From positions 6,623,063-6,687,062 of the forward strand of contig CM067348.1 of assembly GCA_034190875.2 (NCBI GenBank): a stretch of 64,000 bases of DNA. The letters run 5' to 3'. The position numbers were made by a program, and so were the translations under genes. This document shows, in pieces, positions 13,850 through 24,373 of this stretch (the stretch's first letter is position 1; each line of letters begins with the position of its first letter). Below the pieces are notes generated by a model. It made no database searches and was not told the DNA's origin. It saw only the letters and a program-made list of their open reading frames with translations. The stretch is from Urechis unicinctus. Taxonomy: Eukaryota > Annelida > Polychaeta > Xenopneusta > Urechidae.

Positions 13850-14056
13850 CTGTGTAATGATGTGCAGCTGTGCATAATGTACAGCTGTGTATTGATGTAA
13901 ATTGTGTATTAATTTACTGCTGACTATAATGTACAGCTGAGTATTTATGTCCAGATGTGTATAGATGTACAATTGTATATTAATGTTCATCTGTATATTC
14001 ATGTACAGGTGCGTATTAATGCACAGATGTGGATTAATGTACATCTGAGTAATAAT
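13850..14056. repeat. 18-bp degenerate minisatellite, about 11 copies
   Basis: The core tattaatgtacagctgtg is repeated with substitutions and small indels. Because 18 is divisible by three, the minus frame reads as a repetitive NTHLYI-like string with no protein meaning. Confidence 0.8.
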
Positions 14057-15764
14057 GATCATTGTACCAAAGTACCCGTGAAGGCCATTCTAAATCTTGC
14101 CATGGGTGAGCAAGCACATTGAGGACCATTACTTATAGATGGGCACCATTTTTCTGTAAATCTCTCTCGCAATGCTGCTGGTAGGTTGGGTAAGGTTAGA
14201 TTAGCAGTGGGCTTATCGGCAACGAACTCTAGTGTGGTACATGAGGCCTACAAAGGTGGCGGGTGAAATTCGAATACGAAAGGATAACAAGAAATCAAGA
14301 AATTGGTTATTATAATTACTCCTTTTGTTTTTTTATTAAACGAACCGATATTCTTTAAAAATGGTATCATTTAAAATCTGTAATATAATCCAGTGTCCGT
14401 GTCACTAAGCTGGATTAACAATTTCGAACAAATAAACATAAACATAAAAGGAGCGATTGTTTTTTTCAGCCTTTCGCTCGTTAAAACACTTTAATCTCTG
14501 TCACATGCTTATTGAGGATAATCATTTCGATATATTAAAACATTCTTCACAGTTCAATTTGCTATGTTTCTATGTGGGATATTATCGCTTTTTATGAATT
14601 CTATAATGCAACAAAAGACTGCTGTTATGTGTATATTTGATCAGAAATGTCTTTAACCAACCTCTATTTTGGCTGCAAAGCCGAGAGAGCTCTGTTCAAA
14701 ACAAGTAACGCAAGCACCGTCGAGTTTATGCAGGCATATAAACTTTCGTCTGTTATCTGGATACGTTTTTGTGTTGATAAGTCGGCGCTTTTGGTAAATA
14801 GAAAAGCGGGCGAACTAGGGTACAAGATGGGGCTCAAAGCGAAGCTCATTAGATCATGTGGAGATATGTGGGTGTGATGCTCCTGGGCTGGGTGAATGCC
14901 ATTTGTCCATTGTTTTAGAACGGGGACACTTGGAACGTGAACACAGTGGGAAACAGGATACGCACCGAGGGATCGGCTCATCCCTCAGCAGCAATCACCC
15001 CTACGCTACTGTTGAAAGACGTGCGAGGCTCAATAAGGCAATAGGTTTTCTGTGTGAGAAGGATCAGACACCCGCTACCTTAGCATGTTTTGTATTAAAC
15101 AGCCAGGTACACGGACATCCATTTGTGGCCACGAGTGACCAACTTCGTTTGTGTTTTTCGATTTGACATCTAACACATTAGTTGCGCCACAAATCATCCG
15201 GGTGGGGTTTTGTCTCTTCTATTGAGGCATACTATAAGAACGAGACATCCAGTTGATCATGGCAGATAGCAGCAACGGCAATCTGTTCATTTTATGTAGA
15301 GTGTGATTGAGGATCGACTTTTCTCAAAGCATTATATTGATATGCAAGAATTAGTTTGGATGGTAACTAAGACATGATGATGAAAAGGTTGCTTCAGAAG
15401 CCATTGGTTAAACTGCATGTGTCGACATCCTTAGCCAGTTATCCAAGACACAATGAAATACTTAAACCATGAATATGTGCAGATAGGAGGTTCCATTGAA
15501 CTCAGAATGTCCATCCTCAGCAAGAAGGGGGAGTTAGAGTACCAGGCATGGTGATGGTGGTTGACCGATATGCAAGCAGAAGAGTGGACTGCATCTTAAA
15601 CAATACGTTTGCTGCAAGGTTTCATACGCATAATTAGTTGTAAAGCTCGTCCCCTTTTAGCTAAACCGCACAGATTTCATAACATGATACATCCGAGAAA
15701 TTGCATTTGTTATAGCACTCAGCATACAATGAGCCTAGGGTAGTCAGTAACCAGCAGTAACATT

Positions 15765-15990
<226 letters not shown>

Positions 15991-16640
15991 TAGAACTACT
16001 AACTATAGATTTGGATACTTTCATATATCCTGACGAGTAAGAGTACCCAGCTGATAACTGTCGGTACCGCTGACCGTCAATGGAACTAATAACCGACTAT
16101 CTTCCCCTTGTAACACATTGTGACTGGCACTGTGCCTGAACAGTTATATTGCCTTTACGTTAGATTGCTAAGAAGATCAGATCTTTCATCATTCAGTGTA
16201 TATACAAATGGTACAGCTCATTTGCACTGTTAGATTTTGTTTACTAATGTATATCCACGTGCATTTCAAACAAAATTAAGAAAGATATTGCGTAATGAAG
16301 TTCACTGTAAATATTATGTCTTCCATGACATACCATGTTTCACACCGATTTCCAACACACCCGGATGCCAAACTTGGTAATATGTGTGCTGGCAGTCTTG
16401 TGAAAGAGAGTGCTGGCATTGTGTATGTGAATTATCGAATAGTCCAATAAAGCACACGTTTATAAGGTGATTGCCAATTTGATGAGAAATACGATAGAAC
16501 GCGGTAAAAAAATTAATTTACCCTGCTTCCTTTGGAAAGAGCACAGCAATCGCTGATGCGCATTATGATGGCCTTGAAAATACTGTGACTCATGAAAACA
16601 GAACTTGATTCTCATACCGTCCATCATAACGCCAAGCAAT

Positions 16641-17111
16641 GTCGATCATAACGCACCACAGCAGTCGAGCGCATCTTATCAGCTGCGTTTGATGTGATTG
16701 TTCAGTTTAATTCACTGGGGCTTTTTGTCCTCCTTGGGCTACCCGGGGTTCCCCTTTTTCCTTTGTCGGTAGCAGAGACTTTAGGAGTGTCTGACTCCAG
16801 TTCCTCCACTTCCATATATATATATACTATGCAAGTTCACAAACCCTGAAGAACTGTTTGCCCGCATGACACAAGGTCTAGCTAGTTCCTGTCAATGAGT
16901 TTGTTTTCCCATTTGTTAACGCTGAGGTTGATGTGCGCAGCATTTATTGTGTTAGCCGATGATAATGATGATGTTCTGGTATGCATTTGTTTCTGTAACC
17001 TGTCTCATAATTAGACATATAGAATGATTGGGACACTTCTATGACAGGACGGTGTACGTACTAATCTATCCATCGATCTGACTACCGACCTTGCAGCCTT
17101 CCTACAAAACT
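16641..17111. other. No recognised feature
   Basis: Follows the end of similarity with the young units. A short TATATATA run lies near 16,816. No coding signature. Confidence 0.5.
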
Positions 17112-17170
17112 TCCTATCTATCTACCTACCTACCTATCTACCTACCTATCTACCTACCTACCCACCTACC
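17112..17170. repeat. (CTAC)n/(CTAT)n tetranucleotide array, left part
   Basis: Runs of ctacctac and ctatctac end in tacc at 17,167-17,170. The array appears to resume at 17,672 after the solo LTR. Confidence 0.9.
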
Positions 17171-17671
17171 TGTCGTAACGTGATCTGTGGTGTTGAGATA
17201 CACACGATACGCACTTGTAATAAGTAAAGAATCGAACTCCACTTGTAGGGTTTATACAAACTTGAACTTTATTTTGCTGACTTCAATTTCGAATTTCAGA
17301 TGTAACGTAGCCTAAACTTAAGAGAGAGATGTGTTGAGCTCGGAGGCCAGGAGAGAACTAATTTTTGAAATATAAGTTGCTTCCCTCAATGACTAAGGCA
17401 CGCCATCCCAATTCTCATGGGACATGCCGTAACCAGGTCTGTGAGGGTTGAGGCTATCGGGCGTTGCCTGGGCAGGAAGATCATGTGGCTCTGGAATATG
17501 GGGTATGTATGAGGAGAGGGGGGAAGTGGCAGGTGACATGTAGGTCACTTGTGGATCTGGGAAACTGGGGTTTATAATTAATATAAGCTGTTGGGGGTTA
17601 CTCCATCAACTGATGACTGAGAGGGTACGTTATGATGAAGGGTAGGTTTGTTATCAATTTGACACTCAACA
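17171..17671 (-). mobile_element. Solo LTR of a retrotransposon, 501 bp, inserted in a CTAC microsatellite
   Basis: On the minus strand the block begins TGTTGAGTG and ends CGTTACGACA, i.e. TG...CA with TGTYG inverted ends. It has a TATA-like ACTTATATTTC near 17,370, an AATAAA signal at 17,273-17,268, and about 95 bases of R/U5-like sequence to the 3' end. Both sides carry TACC (17,167-17,170 and 17,672-17,675), consistent with a 4-bp target duplication, although in a CTAC array this is weak evidence. No internal region is present. Its similarity to the BEL LTR at 31,386 is limited to the ends, so it is a different family. Confidence 0.6.
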
Positions 17672-17817
17672 TACCTACTTACTTACTTATCGATCCTACC
17701 TACCTATCCATCAACCTACCTACCTACTTACTTATCGATCCTACCTACCTATCCATCAACCTGCCTACCTACTTACTTATCGATCCTACCTACCTATCCA
17801 TCAACCTGCCTACCTAT
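17672..17817. repeat. 45-bp higher-order repeat of CTAC-type sequence, about 3 copies
   Basis: The unit acctacttacttatcgatcc plus tacctacctatccatcaacctgcct repeats three times almost exactly. It looks like a CTAC array that acquired a longer period. Confidence 0.9.
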
Positions 17818-19500
17818 GCTTGGTAACTATTTGTAGTTATGGATACAAAGTTGTACCACCATGCGTACAGGCTGCATTGAGGTTATCCTCACTTTGTCAT
17901 GTATGATACAACAGACTAAAACCTTTTATTTAGCTTATGCATCAATGCTATCCACACATTTTCTTCTCTTTCTAATCAGTAGGTTGAAACAGGGGCAGAA
18001 CTTTTGCAACAAAATTACCCTCAATTTTTCTCATCTCTAAATAACAGGTTAATTTATCCTGATTGCAGCCTAATGGACCTATGTTGTGCCACACTGGTTG
18101 CCATGTATCCCGAAAAGTCTTTATAAACAAGGATGATGTGATGTTTTTCAATGTCACCCTTTTTATTGCCAACGATTAACATATGACATGGTATTCAAAC
18201 ACCTGATCACCCTCTGCTTTTTCGATGTTCATTCCTTTTGATGTCATTTGCAGTGATAGTCGATGTACACATTCAGTCACAATCACTACATTATTTCTAT
18301 TTGGTTCAATGTGAAATGAGGAGTAGTGCAAATCATTCATAAATACTGAATGAATTATTCAAATTTATCAAATGCCTCATGTACTTTTCAGATATCAAAG
18401 ACAATAGCATGATGATTATAATACGTTCTAGCGACTAATGCCTAAGTATATCATGAATAACATATTGCCACGCATAAACAATGCTTACTGAGGTTAGCTC
18501 GGTCACAAGGCAAGTTAAATGGGTATTGTTGAACTCGTCATTAGTAACAGAAGAAACTAAGAAGTGAGGTCAGTTGATGACATGCGCGCTGCGACGCACG
18601 CATGACGGGTTGCCCAGCCAATAGAGGCGTGGTAAGTGCTTTGTGCGACTACAAAGGACTGCGCGTCTAATATAATGAATACGGTAATAAGTGGTAAATA
18701 CAGGAAACCACACTCTGGCTTTATATGATCTTTACTTGGCAACTGACCATATTCAGCATAATGCAAGGCAGCCTCAGTCACCTTGGACTTCGTAAGGATT
18801 TTCGTGACGATAGTAGATATGCAAATGCTCCGGAAAGACTGCCAGACTAGAAGCAGACAAGAGCCCTGTAAAAGCATGCCACCACTGTAGTAAGAACTGC
18901 TTGTATGTTAGGCATTATTGATTGCCGAGATTGTACATAGTTAATAAAGGTAATAGTAATAGGGCAGCATACAGTGCATTGGGAATGTGTACTGTGTACG
19001 AGGGAGGGTGGTGTACCGATAAGGCTGGTGTCCTATGTGTAGATAAGGTCTACATGTAGGGTATAAGGTCCATGTTCAGAGCATGCATGATGATTTTAGT
19101 TTATAGGGGCATTGTACGGTACATAACCCAGATGAATGATGTATACGAGAATGTATTACGTGTATAATGTCTAAGTTAGTGCTCACTAAATAAAGGCTGT
19201 GTGCACTGTATGAAGGCTGGGTATAGTGCATGATGACAGTGTTCAGTTTATTACCCAAATATATGTGTATATATGTGTTTTTTATGAGGTCGTCTCAGAA
19301 TATGCACATGGCGAGAATGAACAGCTTATCGTAGCAGTGTGTAGAATATTAAGGATGTGCATTTGGCGTATGGCAGCTAAATACTGTGATTGAAGATTGT
19401 AACATTGTATCAGGGTCAAGCACATGTAGTTATTCAGAAAACAATTCCATTCCCTCCACTCTGTATGTAAGTATCCGAATTCAATTCATTCGGAGTCATG
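17818..19500. other. No recognised gene
   Basis: AT-rich sequence. Minus-strand open frames at 17,972-18,172 and 18,557-18,877 have no recognisable family. A GC-richer patch at 18,570-18,640 contains the CCAAT-like cagccaatagaggcg. Around 18,960-19,250 short motifs (gtgcattg, gtgcatga, gtgcactg) recur loosely, perhaps a very old minisatellite. Confidence 0.5.
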
Positions 19501-19526
19501 TAAGTGTTCTAATTCAAACACATTGA

Positions 19527-20063
19527 TTATCGCTCACGGCACTTCAAAGCCGGAATGAAAATCAGTGCTCTCTTCAATTCAATATGGTTTTTGCACCGGA
19601 GGGGAACGACTATTCCGTTCAAATAACTTTCGTAGAAAACGTTCTGTGTCTGGCACTTTTCTGATCTCTCCAGCAGAGGGATTCGCATCGTGTAGTTCCA
19701 CGACGTCTTTTCCGTTTTCATAAGTGTGGGGAGAGGAGTCCCCGCGCCGCCATCTTATCCACGGGCAACGAATTATCTAAAAAATGCAAGTATTTCCCGC
19801 TCGGCGTGATGTCGCAGCCCCTTGTTCGTCAGACCGGTAAAGCCTTCTAGGTGCCTAACGGTTTCATACATGTGTTGGTTCCCTTTGGAATCAGGTCTAG
19901 TGGTGAAATCTGCAGGAGCGGACTGAGGTCGCAAATAAGACGGATCCCGGTCATTTGGGTTTGAGGGAACTTGGTCGGGATTGGAATATGAAAATCTATG
20001 ATTTCCTGCACTATTCCGTTTTCGTATATCGGCTCCAATTTGCTGGGCATAGGTTCGCAGTTT
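19527..20063 (-). other. Unassigned open frames around a promoter-like segment
   Basis: Two minus-strand frames flank the YY1-type motif. Upstream of it, 20,063-19,773 is open for 96 residues without an early ATG; its hydrophilic, N/P-rich start is followed by GFTGLTNKGLRHHAERE. Downstream, 19,721-19,527 starts with ATG and encodes 64 residues; a neighbouring frame reads GEIRKVPDTERFLRKLFERN, which looks more protein-like. None is recognised. The segment is GC-richer than its surroundings. It could be the 5' end of a host gene or of a DNA transposon; neither can be supported further. Confidence 0.2.
19746..19756 (-). promoter_or_regulatory. YY1-type promoter motif AAGATGGCGGC
   Basis: The minus strand reads ataAAGATGGCGGCgcgggg if one allows the preceding A; the 11-base core is an exact match to the consensus YY1 element found just downstream of many metazoan start sites. 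It sits in a short GC-rich patch. Confidence 0.3.
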
Positions 20064-20589
20064 TTATGCCGTTGTGGCTCGGGGCTGTTATGGACAAATC
20101 ATAAGAATTGATGTGAATATGATGTATCTACCCGGATCAGACTAGGGACACAGTCAATATATATGCACCATATTTATCCAAAAGATATGGCAACATTGTT
20201 TCATCGACAATTACCTAAAACTCACCTTAAAGCGTTTATTAAAATGTTTCAATAACTCGATTGTAACCCTTTCTTGTGATAAGAACACCAAACCTTCGAC
20301 CATTTAGCGATATCAGGATGCTGTATGTTGCCCTCAAACGAGTTTCTACAATAAGCGATTACTTTAATCTCGGATAATATCCCTCAAACACCGCCTATTG
20401 TCAGCTATAGGGATGCTGGACAGTGTCTATCACGTTTCACACTTAGTTTTTTTCCACACGTCTCGTGAAAAATAGGAAACGGGAATACGTTATTGACGTC
20501 AAAGACGAGGTCACCGTCAGTCACGTTATAAAAGAGCAGAATAATTAACATATTAAATGACGATGCTCGAATACTTACATCTTTTACTG

Positions 20590-20905
20590 TTGTGTCCAAA
20601 ACTTCGGGTTTATATTTTTGTGTCCATAACTTAATGTCTATAAAGTTGTACCCATATGTTAGTGCCTTTACTGTTGTGTCCGTACCTTAGTGTCTATACA
20701 GCTGTGTCAATAAGTTATATTCGATGCTGTTGTACTCAAAACTTACCGTTTTGCCCCTAAGGGTCTTACTGTTATGCCCACTACTTAGTGGCTATACCTT
20801 TGTACCAATAACTTAGCGTTTTTACAGCTGTACTCACAAGTCAATGTTTATACTGCCATATCAGTAACATTGTGCATATATTGTTGTACCCATAACGTAT
20901 AATCT
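20590..20905. repeat. About 29-bp degenerate minisatellite in unit 1
   Basis: Recurring block of the type ataacttagtgtctatactg followed by ttgtgtcc, about 10 copies with heavy divergence. The same array is present in units 2 and 3. Confidence 0.75.
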
Positions 20906-20929
20906 CCACAGTTGGGTTCATTATTAAGT

Positions 20930-21325
<396 letters not shown>

Positions 21326-21837
21326 CAGCGAATAATGTTTTTTTTAGAAGCAGGAAGAGCAGGGCGCCCATTTAGACGCCACGTCCGCGCAGGCTAATAA
21401 TTGCGCACAGCCAGGTGCTGCCTTGTGATGTAGGTAACACTGCAAAGCAATGGCAAGGTAATGCTATTTAATAAATATGGTTTTGACAGCGTCATAGCTT
21501 GTTCTATCTCGTTTGTATCATGAAGCTTTAGTTATAATATTGAGGGAATTAATTATTAGGCCCATCGGTTTGGAAAAAAGAACTCATTAAACCCGTTAAG
21601 ATCGTTTTCTTATTGGTCACGGGACGTATTTAGAAACACCACACCAAGAAATGGTGGTTTTGCACACGCGTAGTTACTGGTTTAATTTGATATACACTTG
21701 TAAAATTGTGCAAAAAAAGTTCGGATGCTGTTTTCAGTTCGAATCAATGATTTTGTGTTGCCAGTTTCATGTAAGGATAATAAACGAGTCATTGTAGCAA
21801 GTACACAAAAATGGAAGCAAAATAAAAATTGCACAAA

Positions 21838-22060
21838 ATCGTCATAATTACCATGAGCATCACGATTGACATTGTTATCAGGAATTTAATCATCACCGTC
21901 ATATTTACCGTTCTCATCACCATGATGATTAACAGCACAGTCATTACCAACAGCATAATCATCACCATTATCAACATCATCATCATTTTAACTTTCATCG
22001 TCTCCAATTCCCCTCCACAATACCATACTCAGCATCATCCTGTCGTGACCATCCTAATTT
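21838..22060. repeat. CAT/ATC-rich cryptically simple sequence
   Basis: Dense ATCATC, CATCACCAT and ATTATC strings. The open frames through it are Ile/Met/Thr-only strings caused by the repeat. Confidence 0.75.
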
Positions 22061-22463
22061 CATCAAACCTTTGCCACTATTGCGATCGTGATGTTTGTTA
22101 TAATAGGAATAGGATTAGGAGGATAATGATGAAAGCGAACAGGGCGAGAGTAGTGGATAATGACCATTGTCATGTTAAGAATATTTCTATCTTCGTTATG
22201 AGTGTATAAAAAGGTTGGTGTATTGATGTATAGGTAGCGTAGGATTGACATGCAAGTCCCAGTTTTCAAGGGCAAAGGTGGTTGGGGCAGTGATAGTTAT
22301 AGAACATACATCGGCATTAATATTTTCTTTTTCCTCAAAACTAATTAGGATGAGATCCATCCAGGCGTCCAGAGATTTATAACATGTTAAGTCGTTTTGC
22401 AGTATGGCAATGAATGTGTTCTCTGAGTTCAGAGTAGCTCATCCGCAGTTAATATATCCGTAA

Positions 22464-22526
22464 ATACTGCTCGGAGCCATTTCTAAAGACACTTTGGAAA
22501 ATGCAGTGTCAACCGCTGTGCAACAA
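22464..22526 (+). CDS. Candidate exon, LLGAISKDTLENAVSTAVQQ, unit 1
   Basis: This frame ends with a near-perfect donor, CAACAA|GTAAGTG. The peptide SKDTLENAVSTAVQQ looks like a helical stretch and would fit the N-terminal region that precedes the integrase-like core in related multicopy proteins. A stop lies directly upstream (22,461), so an acceptor would have to lie inside the block; none is obvious. Unit 3 keeps the donor, while unit 2 has lost it through a small deletion. Confidence 0.3.
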
Positions 22527-22628
22527 GTAAGTGTCATTGGTCGTTGTCGTTTTGCGGGAATCCTTAGCAATTGGTATAAATATGGTAAGACTTCACACAT
22601 CCTTATATGTGGTTGGTTTATGACACAG

Positions 22629-22758
22629 GTGGGACCTACGCATGGAAGGTGAATGATGACAGGCTACCTATCATCACAGGGCGTGGAAGTTGCGGAAGTC
22701 AGAGTTTGCTTCGGCTCTCAAAAGGACCAGTAAACCCTACCACAGATAGAGACAACAG
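22629..22758 (+). CDS. Candidate exon, TYAWKVNDDRLPIITG, unit 1
   Basis: Bounded by ACACAG and AG|GTGTTC and open across 130 bases (GGTYAWKVNDDRLPIITGRG, then SCGSQSLLRL and on to TTDRDNR). It lies between the previous candidate and the integrase-like exon. Its phase does not join cleanly to the previous block, so the model is incomplete or wrong. Present in all three units. Confidence 0.3.
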
Positions 22759-22921
22759 GTGTTCATGCAAATTAAATCATTAGGATAACAGAATGTAACT
22801 GCATGGTAATCATAGAAAAGAAGCTTCAACTAACATGATTTTCATCCAATTTTATATTATGTGCTCTGTAAGTACACAGATGACCCACAGTTTAAATCAT
22901 TTTATTATTATATAATTGCAG

Positions 22922-23115
22922 TTCATTAGGAACAAGAACAGCATACTATATCATGCTGGTTACTTTGGACACAAACTGCATCTGGACCAGAATGAAAAGT
23001 TGCCCATTTTTGGTGTGACACATGTGGTGGCAGTGGACGGATACAGCAGTCAGATAGTGGCCCATTCATCCATGCCGAGGAAAAATAACCTCATAATTTA
23101 TGAAGATATCATCAG
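22922..23115 (+). CDS. Integrase/DDE-like exon (HLDQNEKL family), unit 1
   Basis: The block is preceded by a good acceptor (tttattattatataattgcag) and ends AG|GTGAAT. It encodes 64 residues plus two bases. Residues 14-30 read YFGHKLHLDQNEKLPIF, then GVTHVVAVDGYS at 31-42, then IVAHSSMPRKNNLIIYED. This matches, from family knowledge, the core of multicopy metazoan proteins with an rve/DDE integrase-type catalytic domain; D22 would be the first catalytic acid and D39 lies in the following strand. The second D and the E would be in later exons, which were not found in the 1.1 kb downstream. It may be a gene derived from a transposon or a fragment of one. Unit 3 has the same peptide; unit 2 has four changes. 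Confidence 0.65.
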
Positions 23116-24252
23116 GTGAATATGGCGCAATAGGATGATGGTTATCGCATACATCCAACTTGTATATTTGTTTTATATGATTGCCCTTTAAAGAAATTGA
23201 ATGTGATGCTGTTGATTATCATAGTTGTAGTAGATGTCCTAGATGATATGCTTTTTCCTTTAATAAGATACAAGATTGGAAACCTCGGTCACATTCAGTA
23301 TGCAGGGTCGTGATAGTTCTGTTATTTTCATTATCTCTCTCTACACGGTTTATGCATGTAGTTTTTTTTCAATATGATATTGGAGTCGCGACTGTCTATT
23401 AATAACCTTTGTGAGGTGGGTGTTGGGATTTGGAAAAAAGAGGTGCTACCAGGTCCGTACCAAAAAACACGGGATAGGACAATATATAACATTGCTTACA
23501 CACTTATATAAATGAACTCTCAACTTACAGAAATAAATGTTAGCAAGATTTCGTGTTGTTGCGTCAGTCAGATCAAGTGTGATGCGTTTGCTGTCAGAAT
23601 AAAATACAGACATCTTACAGTGATAAACTTCTCGAATAATTGTCACAGGGCTCAAAATTTCTTCGTTCCCGGTCAGATTAGGTGGCGCTTGCTAAAATTT
23701 GACGAGCTCAAACTTGGGAGACAAATTTTGTCAAAAAATTGGTACATGATTATTCAAACGTTTATGTAATGGGGAAAAACATATAAAACCGTCTGATATG
23801 ACATTAGATATGACAACTAATAACTTTTCCATCAACGGCAGGGTTGCTTAATACTAAAGAAAGTATCTGATGCATGGTCGCTTAATACTTAAGCATGTAT
23901 CTGATCAAAGTGAGGAAAGCAGTTAACATTTCTACCATAGACACGTATCTGGTAGTCAAACAATGGGATTGTTTGATTTCAATTGCCTTGGCACTGGAAA
24001 CTGATATTAATCGACATTGATGCAATTGCCTGCATTTCACTGTACCATGTCCGATATTATTTCGAGCACATTGCTACCACCCTAGTTAGCTACACATCGA
24101 AATCAAGCTGCACAAACTACAGCTTCTGGGCGATTAATCTAGGTATTTTAGGTTATGTTAGGTGATTTGTTGCAGTAAGGATTGAAGCATTACATATATG
24201 TGGTGAGCTAGCAAACTAATATAGTATTGTTATGTTTCTAATGAATATGCAG

Positions 24253-24373
24253 AAGCCAGAAAAGTGGATGTTTTCAGTCGATGAGCTTAATGAGTACAAT
24301 GACTATGTAGCAAGCATAGCCAACATATCTATCATGTATGACCAACAAATTTGCGATTGGAACTACAATACCT
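24253..24373 (+). CDS. Candidate exon, KPEKWMFSVDELNEYNDY, unit 1
   Basis: Preceded by tttctaatgaatatgcag and followed by T|GTATGT. Forty codons are open: an acidic first half (KPEKWMFSVDELNEYNDYVA), then SIANISIMYDQQICDWNYNT. It looks like genuine protein sequence, but its phase does not join directly to the integrase-like exon, so an unseen exon would have to lie between. No family assigned. Unit 3 is intact; unit 2 has lost the donor GT. Confidence 0.4.

Noticed and set aside
13733-14062. 109-codon minus frame with repeated NTHLY
   Set aside because: By-product of the 18-bp minisatellite.
17632-17826. 15-residue repeat YLLIDPTYLSINLPT
   Set aside because: Translation of the 45-bp CTAC-type repeat.
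21829-22209. 126-codon plus-strand frame conserved in three units (33,127 and 43,957)
   Set aside because: Translation of CAT/ATC-rich simple sequence (Ile/Thr/Met strings). Conservation is explained by recent duplication.
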